This document shows, piece after piece, positions 1 through 8,400 of a DNA stretch of 64,000 nucleotides (the stretch's first letter is position 1; every line of letters starts with the position of its first letter). Below the pieces are notes generated by a model, which saw only the letters and a list, made by a program, of their open reading frames with translations, was not told the DNA's origin and searched no databases. The position numbers and the translations under genes are program-made. Source of the stretch: Streptantibioticus cattleyicolor NRRL 8057 = DSM 46488 (lineage in GTDB: Bacteria > Actinomycetota > Actinomycetes > Streptomycetales > Streptomycetaceae); NCBI RefSeq assembly GCF_000240165.1, contig NC_017585.1, positions 1,054,001-1,118,000 of the forward strand, read 5' to 3'.

Positions 1-89
1 CGGCGGTGGTCGGAGCGGGGGTGGGGGCAGCCGCGTCGGTGCGGGCGGCCGTCGACGCGGCCTTCAACTGGAGAGTTGTTATCGAGTAG

Positions 90-599
90 GGGGGCAGTGT
101 CTGTGTCACCGACTACGAGTCGGCCAGGGCGTGCGGGGCCTATGTGCTGGTCCGCGCGGCCAACGGAGCCTCCGTCACGGTACGGATCGTCAACGAATGC
201 CCCTGGCCCTGCGCGCCAGGACAACTCGACCTCAGCCGACAGGCGTTCGCCAAGCTCGCCGACCTCTCGGTGGGCCGCCTCCCGATCTCCTGGTCGCTGC
301 TGAGCCCGGACCTGCCGGGCACGATCGCCATCCGGTACAAGACCGGGTCCACCACGTGGTGGTGCGGGATCCAGGTGATCGGCCACCGGAATCCGGTGGC
401 CGCGCTGTCGGTGCGGACCGCCGGCGGTTGGCGGCGGTTGCCCCGCACCGACTACAACTACTTCCTGTCCACCGATGGCACCGGCTGCGGCGGGACGCTC
501 AGGATCACCGACGTCTACGGGGAGCGACTGACCGTCGCAGGCATCGCCGTGCGGCCGGACGTCGCGCAGCCGACCGGCGTTCAGTTCGCCCGGCGTTGA
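90..599 (+). pseudogene. Expansin / RlpA-like secreted protein, 5' part broken
   Basis: The readable part matches the second half of a bacterial expansin (EXLX-like): the end of a double-psi beta-barrel with Cys-Gly-Ala-Tyr, a NECPWPC-type Cys pair and the LDLSRQAFAKLA segment, then a C-terminal beta domain ending in FARR before the stop at 597-599. Such proteins are exported and loosen or bind wall polysaccharides. The N-terminal GRATYY...GACG part and the signal peptide cannot be read through: this frame has a TAG at 87-89, and the AVSVSP segment expected just before the tyrosine lies in another frame near 97-114. I infer a frameshift or small deletion near position 113. The next ATG in frame (144) would lack half of the barrel. 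An alternative is that the gene begins left of the window and carries a single sequencing error. Confidence 0.55.
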
Positions 600-694
600 C
601 CAGCCCGCCGGACGGCCTCCACCGGCCCGCGACCGAGCACGAGCGCCGTTCGGATCCCGGGCCGGGCACTGTTAGGCTGCGCCCCGTTGTTAAC

Positions 695-722
695 GCGCAC
701 ATTGTTGTGCGCACATCATTGT
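695..722 (+). promoter_or_regulatory. Tandem 14-bp repeat before the sigma factor gene
   Basis: Two directly adjacent 14-bp units, GCGCACATTGTTGT and GCGCACATCATTGT, match at 12 of 14 positions. They end 20 bp before the sigma factor start and include the TGTGCGCACA palindrome at their junction. The stretch is less GC-rich than its surroundings, as expected for a promoter or regulator site. Binding by any particular protein is not shown. Confidence 0.35.
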
Positions 723-742
723 CAGGAGAAGGCGACCGAGGG

Positions 743-1273
743 ATGCTCCTCGACGACGCGTCCGCGGAGTTCCACGAATTCTTCGAACGCCACTATGCCG
801 AACTCGCCCGTCTGGCACACCTCCTGACCGGCGAGACCGACGCGGCGGACGATCTCGCCGCGGATGCCCTGGTCGCCCTTTGGCAGCGCTGGGACCGGTT
901 GCGGCAGGCGCACCACCCGCTCGCCTACGCCCGCGGCGTGGTGGCCAACCTGGCGCGCGGGCGGATCCGCAGCGCGGTGCGCGAGCGACGCCGGATCACG
1001 TTGTTCTGGTCCCGCAGCCCGCAGACGGCGGAGGGACCGGACGTGGCGGACGTGCTGGACGTCCGTGCGGCACTCGCCCGGCTGCCGTTCCGTAAGCGCG
1101 CCTGCGTGGTGCTGCGGCACGCCTTCGACCTGTCGGAGAAGGACACGGCGGTGGCGCTGGGCATCTCGGTCGGTACGGTGAAGAGCCAGACCTCGAAGGG
1201 AATGGCCGAGCTGGAAAGGATACTTGGCGCACGAGCGGTCGGGGACCTGGTGGCGGGGAGGAGGAACCGGTGA
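743..1273 (+). CDS. SigE-family ECF RNA polymerase sigma factor
   Basis: This 176-residue protein has the two-domain layout of a group 4 (ECF) sigma factor. Region 2 covers about residues 10-85 (FEEFFERHYAELARLAHLLTG-like helix, then DLAADALVALWQRWDRL) and would bind the -10 element. Region 4 covers about 110-165 (ALARLPFRKRACVVLRHAFDLSEKDTA, with the helix-turn-helix ALGISVGTVKSQTSKG) and would bind the -35 element. The sequence style matches the actinobacterial SigE family (SACE/Streptomyces type). The ATG at 743 was chosen because the sigma homology starts there and AGGAGA lies upstream at 723; longer versions upstream have no homology. The next gene overlaps it by 4 bp (GTGA), so the two are co-translated and the downstream membrane protein probably controls or serves this factor. 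The preceding tandem repeat may be its own promoter or operator. Confidence 0.87.
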   Translation: MLLDDASAEFHEFFERHYAELARLAHLLTGETDAADDLAADALVALWQRWDRLRQAHHPLAYARGVVANLARGRIRSAVRERRRITLFWSRSPQTAEGPDVADVLDVRAALARLPFRKRACVVLRHAFDLSEKDTAVALGISVGTVKSQTSKGMAELERILGARAVGDLVAGRRNR

Positions 1274-2073
1274 ACGAGGAGATCGCCCGTCGGCTGCGCG
1301 AGGCCGCCGACGCTCACCGGCCCGACCGCGCCAGGATGCTGGCCCGGGTGGAACGCGGCGTGGCCGGCCCCGCCGTCCGACACCGCGCGCGGCCGTTCGC
1401 GAGGTCCGGGACCTTCGCGAGGTCCGGGACCAGGGCCGCGTTCGCCGGGCTCGCCGCCGCCGTAACCCTGGTGACCGGCGGCTTCGCCGTGGCCGCCATC
1501 GTCGCGACCACGTCGCCGTCGCCCACCGTGAGCGCGCCTGCCGTCCCGTCCCCGACCGCCGGCTCCCCGCGACCGACGGCGACCCGCCTCACCCCTGTCG
1601 GGCCGGCCCCGGTCACCACCTCGGGCAGCTCGCGCCCGACTCCGGCGGCCACCAGTCCTTCGCCGGCCGCCGACGAGAGCCGGAACGGGGCACTGTGGTC
1701 GGCCGGCTCCGTCGACCCGCACAGCAACGTCTACTGGACGCAGAGCAACCTCGTCCTCCAGACGACCCAGCCGCTCACCTCGCTCGTGATCGAGATGCGG
1801 TTCGCGCAGACCGGCGGGGTGCGGAACACCGGTACCTGGCAGACCCTGCCGAGCGGTGACTTCACCGTCACCGTCGAGGAGGCCGGCGGCACGTCGGTCT
1901 ACCGCTGGGTCCTCAAGCCGGGCCTGACCGTGCCGACCGGGAGACACGAGTTCGCCGCCCAGTTCAACCACGCCACCGGCGTCCGCAGTGCCGCGGGCGA
2001 CGGTTACCGCGTCGACGCGCGGGGTACGGGCGGCTCCGCGTCGGTCAGGGGAGGGTTCGTTCCGACCCGGTGA
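1270..2073 (+). CDS. Single-pass membrane protein partnered with the sigma factor
   Basis: This 267-residue protein begins with a charged cytoplasmic segment (NEEIARRLREAADAHRPDRARMLARVERG) often seen in proteins encoded just after actinobacterial SigE-type factors. One membrane helix follows at about residues 57-80, then a Pro/Ser/Thr-rich linker (about 80-140) and a beta-rich extracellular domain of about 120 residues. There is no zinc-binding HxxxCxxC anti-sigma motif. I infer that it is a membrane-bound partner or regulator of the sigma factor, with the outer domain sensing or binding something at the wall. The GTG start overlaps the sigma stop by 4 bp. Residues 43-54 are a perfect six-residue duplication (FARSGT twice) just before the membrane helix. 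A strong hairpin follows the gene. Confidence 0.8.
   Translation: MNEEIARRLREAADAHRPDRARMLARVERGVAGPAVRHRARPFARSGTFARSGTRAAFAGLAAAVTLVTGGFAVAAIVATTSPSPTVSAPAVPSPTAGSPRPTATRLTPVGPAPVTTSGSSRPTPAATSPSPAADESRNGALWSAGSVDPHSNVYWTQSNLVLQTTQPLTSLVIEMRFAQTGGVRNTGTWQTLPSGDFTVTVEEAGGTSVYRWVLKPGLTVPTGRHEFAAQFNHATGVRSAAGDGYRVDARGTGGSASVRGGFVPTR
1396..1431 (+). repeat. Perfect 18-bp tandem duplication
   Basis: The unit TTCGCGAGGTCCGGGACC occurs twice head to tail (1396-1413 and 1414-1431), in frame, inside the sigma-partner membrane protein. Because no base differs between copies, the duplication is probably recent and may vary in copy number between strains. Confidence 0.9.
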
Positions 2074-2078
2074 ACGCC

Positions 2079-2116
2079 GCTGTGCGGTGCGGGGACTCAC
2101 CCCCGCACCGCACAGC
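2079..2116 (+). terminator. Hairpin terminator after the sigma operon
   Basis: A perfect 16-bp stem (GCTGTGCGGTGCGGGG with its complement) surrounds a 6-base loop, five bases after the stop of the membrane protein gene. It lacks a long T run, as is usual in Streptomyces. I see no gene between this hairpin and 2384. Confidence 0.75.
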
Positions 2117-2384
2117 TTCCCGGTGAGGCTTTTGCCTTGCCGTGTCGGTCCGAACGGCGTTGCCGCCACGGGCGCAAAGGTTGCCGCGATCGAGGAAGGG
2201 CTCGTCATGCCGTGGTCGCCTTCCCCGCTCAGTTCCATGGCGAGCTCCTTTCGGCCGTCGGACCCGAGCTCGGGCCGACACGGTGTGGTCAGGAGATCGA
2301 CGCCCGCAGTGCTCGATCGGCTCAGCTACGAGCCGATCTCACTGCAACGCACAACATGGCGTTCGTGGAGAACCATGGAGGCCG

Positions 2385-2894
2385 TCACTGACAGTCGGTG
2401 GCTGTCCATGGCTCCAGCTCCCGTCGGACCGGATCCCTCCCGGGAAGCAGAGCCTCGTCGGCGCGCGAGTTCGCGGGGGACAGGGCATCTGTGGCGTGGT
2501 GGAGGCAGAAGGCGAACGCCTTGGCCCCGTCCGCGAAATCCGCGGCAGGACGGGTGAGACCGGTCCCCGTGATCACGATCAGCCGCTTGGGCACGTCATC
2601 GCCGGCCGCCGCCGCGAGGCCGTTCAGCTTCTGGACGTCCGACGTCGTCAAGGCGTGCGGCCGCTGTGCCAAGCGATGTGGAACGAGTCCGACTCGATGG
2701 GGGTGTCCCTGCTTCCCTCCCGGACATCCGAGAAGCCGAGATCCGTCAGCTGCTCGAGGACCGCCTCCACGATCACCCACACGGCGGCAATGGCCGATGC
2801 GGGCGCGCACGAGCACGACTGATCGTCCGCCGGTCAGACGCACTGCGAGGAATGCACGTTCCCCGAGGTCGCCCAGCCGCATCCGGTCGGCCAT
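2385..2894 (-). pseudogene. Frameshifted remnant of a nuclease-like protein
   Basis: Three stretches of one protein are spread over reverse frames. The first starts at ATG 2894 (MADRMRLGDLGERAFLAVRL...). The second covers about 2785-2655 (AVWVIVEAVLEQLTDLGF, then RDTPIESDSFHIAWHSGRTP followed by TGA). The third covers about 2660-2388 (SDVQKLNGLAAAAGDDVPKR, then LIVITGTGLTRPAADFADGA). Inserting one base near 2655 joins the second and third parts, and another shift is needed near 2785. The third part recalls the core of Mrr-type nuclease domains (a 'LIVITgtGLTRPAADFA' strand and helix); this is inference by eye, and a conserved actinobacterial protein of unknown function is equally possible. 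It is clearly non-functional as it stands and marks decay at the left edge of the 3054-11602 unit. Confidence 0.6.
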
Positions 2895-2995
2895 CTTTCC
2901 CGTGCAGTTGAGTTGTCGATGTTCGTAATGATCGGCGTACACCGCGGTCAGCCATCGCAAACTGATGAAAGTGCCGCAGGAACCGTCTGAACGGG

Positions 2996-3018
2996 CATAG
3001 TCTGCGGGATTACCGCAG
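2996..3018 (+). promoter_or_regulatory. Putative -10 element and inverted repeat before the two-gene unit
   Basis: CATAGT at 2996-3001 resembles a -10 box. It is followed at once by the perfect inverted repeat CTGCGG-GATTA-CCGCAG (3002-3018), 35 bp before the chosen start at 3054. A repressor bound here would block the promoter; an RNA hairpin near the mRNA 5' end is the alternative. Confidence 0.35.
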
Positions 3019-3053
3019 GCGGGCCGGGGCGACCCGTGCGCGGCGGAGGTGTC

Positions 3054-5345
3054 ATGGGTGGGGAACCGTACGTGTCGGCAACGGCAGATGACGACAACGG
3101 CGCGGAGGTACCGGAGCCGTATGGTGACCGGGCTCTGCTGACGGTCGCCATGGTCAAGGGCTATGACGCCGTGCCCGACGAGGAACGGGACCGGCTGCGG
3201 TGCTACCTCGAAGCGGCTGTCGCGGCTCGCGCGGCCCCGGTCCACACCAACGTGGCCTTCAACGCCGTGTACTTCGGGTACGACCTGGTCGGCGACGGCT
3301 ACGGCGGCAGCCCGCTGGATCTTGACGACTTCCCCGTGATCACGTTCGGCGAATGCGCTCCCGTGCTCCCGGTCGGTGCCATGGTGTGCGTCGCCACCGG
3401 ATCGGATCCGCTCTACGCCGAGATCGTGTACCGGGAGGGCGCCCACCCGGAGGCGGGTGATCTCGGTGACGTGCCGGCCTGGCTGTCGGGGGCGCCCGCG
3501 GGTGCCGAGGGCCCAGGGAGGCCGGGGGGCGACGCCGCCCCCCGGCGAAGGGAACTGCTGGTTCCGGACCTGCACGCCTTCGGTCCGGCCCTGAGCCTGT
3601 CGCCGGCCCAACTTCATCGCTTACGCACGCGCCGTCGTTGGATCAATGAGGACGGGCATCTGATCGTCGACGTGTGCTACCCGTCCGCGGAAGCGGCCCG
3701 GTGCGACGAACTGAAGGCATACGCCCGGCATCTCCTGACGGCGGCGCGCGAGCAGCTGCTCAGTCCCGTCGTCCCCGTGTCCCTCGCCGCGCTGGTGGGC
3801 AGCGCATACGAGGACGACCTGCGCGCGGGTCTGGCCGGTCTTCTCGACACGGTACGAGGGGTCCTCCGCTCCAGCACCGCTCTGCGCACCTGGGGCCACT
3901 ACGCCATGACCCGGACGTCCCTGGCGGACTGCTGGCGGGACACCGGGCCCCTGGGCGGCGACGACCTGAGATCCCTCGCGGCGGCTGTGGAGCGCGCGGC
4001 CACCCCGGTCAGGCGACGCTACGGCCTCGCCGCACCCCAGACCGTCTACACAGCAGTGGGACCGCGGCTGCGCGCATTCCCCGGGGCGTCGGAACGACTG
4101 AGGGGCGTGGGGTATGCGGCCGCGGTGTGCAGGGCGAACGTGGCGCTCGCCGACGTCGTTCAAGGAGACAGCGAACAGGGCCTGTTCGAGAACGGCTCCC
4201 GGATCACCCTTGACGACGCGTTCGAAGGGGGAGGTGTGTGGCGGACCCACTATCCCGGCGACGCGGAGGCACCCGGAGACCCTCTGGTCCCGGCCGGACT
4301 TGGCTGGAAGTCCACCATGCCCGCGCCGTCGGAGCCTGCGCCGGAAGCGGAACTGGACCCGGTCGATCTCCCGCTGGCCGACGACGTCTCCCTCGGGACC
4401 GGTGAACTCCTGCGCGACGACGCGCTGGAGATCGTCTGGCGGACGTCCCTGCGGCTGGCCCACCTCATCAATGGCTGTTTCCCGTTGCATCCCTACGTCG
4501 TCAAGGACCTTCGCCGGTCTTACGGCGCGCGGCCCACGATACGCCTGGACCTCGACCACGCCGGAGAGTCGTTGGACGAGAAGGAGGCGACACAGCGCGT
4601 CACCGCCGAACTGGAGCAGGACTCCGGCCGGTTGGTGGGTATCGCCTGGCCTCGCGACTTCTTCCCCGGCCTTCTGCTCGAGCTGCGGCAGCGGCGCGGC
4701 ACCAAGGTGATCCGCCTGGCCACGACTCGGCTCACGGAGCGGATCCAGGTCGGCGACCGTGAGACCGGACACCGTTACGACCCTCGTGTGCTCACCAGGG
4801 AGGACGCTCCTGGCAGCGACCGTCACCGGGACAGCGCGGCCGGGCTCTCCCCCCGGCGGCTGGTGATGCGCACGGTGCGTCGGTGCGGCCTGCTCACTCT
4901 GGACGGCCACGCGTTGATGGACCGTTCAGCCCTGCCGAGTGCGGTCTACGGGGGCCGGCCGGCGCGGTCGCAGGCCGAAGCACTGCAATTGGCGGTCGCG
5001 GAACTGCTCGCCGAGCGGCTTCTGGAACCGGCCCTCGGCAGCCGGGACCCATGGGGGCAGCCCCACTTCCCGGCGCGCGACAGGGAGCCGACTATTCCGC
5101 TCATCGGCTACCGCCCGGCACGGCGACGGGTGATACGCCCCTGGGGCGCCACGGAAGCCGGCGGTGAAGGGCTGCTCGTCGTCCAGTTCGTTCCCGGCCA
5201 CCTACGCCGCCTGCGGCCGGGCTGGTCGCCGAGTGACATGCAGCGGGCGGCCTTTCGGGAGCACTGCCGCAGACTCGGCAAGGCGGACGGCTGGGAACTC
5301 CCCCACGGCTACACGTTCGTCACCGAGCACACGCGCGGCCGCTGA
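3054..5345 (+). CDS. Unknown 763-residue protein, first gene of a two-gene unit
   Basis: I do not recognise this protein and saw no catalytic motif I could trust. It appears to be soluble: there is no signal peptide or membrane helix, and charged helical stretches alternate with beta-rich parts. Features include an early segment with conserved-looking aromatic residues (FNAVYFGYDLVGDGYGG), a central Asp/Glu-rich helical part near residues 240-330, and a C-terminal part with RRLVMRTVRRCGLLTLDGHA and a basic RPARRRVIRPWG stretch. The ATG at 3054 is preceded by GGAGG at the right distance; a GTG 18 bp upstream is possible. It lies 140 bp before the giant ATPase gene, same strand, with no terminator between, so both are probably one operon. 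The neighbouring decayed nuclease-like and helicase-like genes suggest a defence or conflict setting; that is inference from context only. Confidence 0.75.
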   Translation: MGGEPYVSATADDDNGAEVPEPYGDRALLTVAMVKGYDAVPDEERDRLRCYLEAAVAARAAPVHTNVAFNAVYFGYDLVGDGYGGSPLDLDDFPVITFGECAPVLPVGAMVCVATGSDPLYAEIVYREGAHPEAGDLGDVPAWLSGAPAGAEGPGRPGGDAAPRRRELLVPDLHAFGPALSLSPAQLHRLRTRRRWINEDGHLIVDVCYPSAEAARCDELKAYARHLLTAAREQLLSPVVPVSLAALVGSAYEDDLRAGLAGLLDTVRGVLRSSTALRTWGHYAMTRTSLADCWRDTGPLGGDDLRSLAAAVERAATPVRRRYGLAAPQTVYTAVGPRLRAFPGASERLRGVGYAAAVCRANVALADVVQGDSEQGLFENGSRITLDDAFEGGGVWRTHYPGDAEAPGDPLVPAGLGWKSTMPAPSEPAPEAELDPVDLPLADDVSLGTGELLRDDALEIVWRTSLRLAHLINGCFPLHPYVVKDLRRSYGARPTIRLDLDHAGESLDEKEATQRVTAELEQDSGRLVGIAWPRDFFPGLLLELRQRRGTKVIRLATTRLTERIQVGDRETGHRYDPRVLTREDAPGSDRHRDSAAGLSPRRLVMRTVRRCGLLTLDGHALMDRSALPSAVYGGRPARSQAEALQLAVAELLAERLLEPALGSRDPWGQPHFPARDREPTIPLIGYRPARRRVIRPWGATEAGGEGLLVVQFVPGHLRRLRPGWSPSDMQRAAFREHCRRLGKADGWELPHGYTFVTEHTRGR

Positions 5346-5485
5346 TCGTTCGCCGCTCCCGGACCCCATCCTGCTCGTCACCCTTGGCTCCTCTTCTCCT
5401 CCGTCCCCCCTCAAGGCTCCTCGGTGTCGAGTGAGTTGATCCCCGCACACAAGTCAATCAGCCAGAGAAAACGGAGTACGCGTCC

Positions 5486-8400
5486 ATGCAAGACCGCTAC
5501 CGCGTCGTCACGGGGCCACCGTTGTCCCCGCCGAGCGCCTCGCCCGAGGACCTGGAAGATCTGGCCGCCGCGCTCAACGGCCTGGAACATCCGGCGGCCG
5601 CCGCGTTGCACGACCTCACGGCTGTGGTGGAGCTCGCCTTCAACGCCCTGGCGCCCAGGGACCGGCAGGAACTCCTCGGCAGTCTGGGCATCCGCATGGC
5701 GGCGCCGCGACGTGTCAGCCGCACCCTGTGCAGGGACGTTCTCGCCAGGCTCCGCCGTGAGTCGTGGCAGCACACCTGCACTTGCGGGACAAGGAGACTC
5801 ACGGTCGCCGTGATAAACCAGGTCGGCCGGTTCGTCTTCGCCCGTGACGGTAAGACGCTGCCCGACCCCGTCACCCGCTGGGGCGGGACTCTGGTCCGGG
5901 CCACCTTGTTCGCGTGGTGCGACGCCTCCGTGGCGGATGCCTACGTCCTCGCCTGGGCCGCGGATCAGGACTGGTTCGCGGCACCGGACGACGAGAAGTC
6001 AAGGGCACAGTTCGATGCCGTTGCAGTCGCGGCGCGGACCGTCGTGGAGAGGTATCCGGACTTCGCCGCCGGAGTTGCGGAAGACGAGGAGCCGCTGCTC
6101 GCCGGCGACAGGAAGCATGGGCGCCAGGGAGCCGATCGTCCGGTTATGGGTGCCTTTGCCCCGAAGACCGCGGAACGCGATTCCGACACCTCTCACGGCA
6201 TGACCGCTCCGGCGCCCGAAGGCATTGGTAACCAGCAGGAATCGGAACCGGAGGCTGCCTGCCGAGAGCTGGAGTCGGCCCTCGCACAAGCCCGGCACGC
6301 CTCGGAGAAGGTGACCGACGCGGTGGCGGACGGGCGCCCTCCGCAGGACGCGGACCTCGCAGCGCTGGCCGCGCTGGCCACTGCCTTCGACAACGCCGAC
6401 GCGGTGTTCAGCGCGGCGGGGATCGATGGCGTACCCCGACGTCTGGACGAGATGATGCGTGCGGCCCGCACACACCGGATGGAGTACGAACAGGCCTTGC
6501 AGGCACGGCAGCCGCTCCGAGAACTCCTGAACGTCATGTGCCCCCCGGAAAGCCCGGCCGCCGCTGCCGCCGAGGCGGTGCGAGACGTGGCCCGCCGTCT
6601 GCTGGACGCACCGGCCTGGGACCAGACGCAACGGGAGGAGAGCGCCGCGCTCGCCGCCCTGCTCCGGCTCATCGAGCTGAGGAGGCAGGCGGACGCAGCG
6701 GCCGAGATCCTGGCGTTGCAGGACCAGGTGGCGCGGGTTCTGCCGGCGTGTGCCACGGCGGCGTTCATGGCCCCCGAACTGACGTTGGCCCAGCCGGAGG
6801 ACACCAGCCGCCGACACCCGGAAGCCGGAGCGGACACCGATGGGCCCTCCGGCACCGAGGCGACCACGGAACGTGGCGACACACAGCCGACCGAGCGGAA
6901 GGGAGAGACCACCGGTCACCTCTTCCAGGAAGACGTCGGCCAGGCCACCGAAGTGCCCGTGGGCCAGGCCACAGAAAGCACAGCGCCCGAGCCGGCACCC
7001 GTACCTGAAGCCGCCGCGCCCGCCAGGCCGAGGGCCCAGGAGACGGTCGATGGCCCCGGCGCACAGACCGCGACACGGACCGACAGCGCGTCGGCGCCCC
7101 GACCGCAGCCGGTCGCCCCCGTCCCGGCGCCCACTCGCGCGGCACCGCAGGACCAGGACGAGCCGGTCCGGGACGAGGCCACGGGCGACCGCCCCGGCGA
7201 GTCCGCGGCCGAGCGAGCCCTGGCGCAGCTGGTGGTGGAACGTCGCTTCGGACTCGCCCATCATGTCGCCCGTGCCGCCGGCCACCCTGAGCCCCAGGTG
7301 GCGGCGCTCCGCCTGGCCGGTGCCGCCGCGCTGCTCACCTCCGGTGACAGCCAGGTCGCCCGGCTGACCGCAGACCTGCTCCAGGAGTACGGCGGGTACG
7401 CCGGCCGGGACACCGAGGGCTGCGAGCCCCTCCTGGTGCCCGCCCTGCTGCGCACCGCGCTGTTCACCGGTGACCACGCGGCGGGCGCTCAGCTCAAGGC
7501 GCTGCTGCCCCGGCTCCCGGACCGGCTCGGGGAAGTAGCGGCCGCCGTCGCCGACCGCGCCCTCAGCGGCGCCCTGATGACCGCCTCTCCGCTGGTCGCC
7601 GGGGTCTTTGACACAGAGGCCCGGTTGCGGGAGCTGGGCGAGCAGTGCCGTGCCCTGCTCGCGCCGCAGAAGCTGCGTTTCGCGCGGGCCACACAGATCG
7701 CCAAGCTGTGGCTCGCACCCGACGACGGAATGCTTGGAACGCTGCTCAAAACCGTGGTCCGCGACAACCGCGATGCGGTGCAGCGGACCCGGGAGCAGGC
7801 GGAACGGCTGTCGAAGCTGGCCGAGATCAACAATGAGATCGACCGTATGGACCGCAAGTACCGCTCACCCAGTGGCAAGCCACTCCAGGGAGCTGGACGG
7901 CAGGATCTGGTCCACCTGGTTGAGAGAGCCGTCGCTCCGGTGCGGGAGTGGTGCCTGGCCGTCGACGGGGCCCGCCGCGCCGACCGGTCCGACAGCAACC
8001 GCGCGGCCAAGGAGATCTCCGACCTGCGTCAGTCCCTGCTGGACGACAGGGAGGCGGTCCTGGCCGAACTACGGCAGCTCGCACGGCGCTCGGACGCCCT
8101 CTCGGCCGCTTCGGCCTGGGCCGCCCACACCTCGATGGAGGAGCTGTTCGCGATGCTGGCCGGAGAGACCGCGAGCGCCCGCATCGGCGGAGCGCTCGAC
8201 CCCGAACTGGTCCTGGACGCGGAACTGCTCAAGGTGCGCGACACCCGCGTAGAGCGGCCCACGCTCGACGAACTGCTGACCGCCGTAGACCGGACCTGGC
8301 GCGACGCCCTCGACGAGCGGCTCTCCCACGACGCCTTCACCGCGGCCCGCGACATCATCGAACTGACCGGACGGGGGCTGCTGCCCGCGGCCCGGGACGG

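Noticed and set aside
131..742. Extended start of the sigma factor at 131
   Set aside because: The extra 200 residues cross the expansin remnant in another frame and are Arg-rich without homology; sigma region 2 begins at 743.
2117..2384. Possible small genes after the sigma operon terminator
   Set aside because: Short frames exist on both strands but lack ribosome sites, coding bias or homology.
2895..3617. Reverse frame of about 410 residues joining the nuclease-like remnant to the start of the 763-residue gene
   Set aside because: Only its last part (below 2895) has coding character; the rest is antisense to the forward gene.
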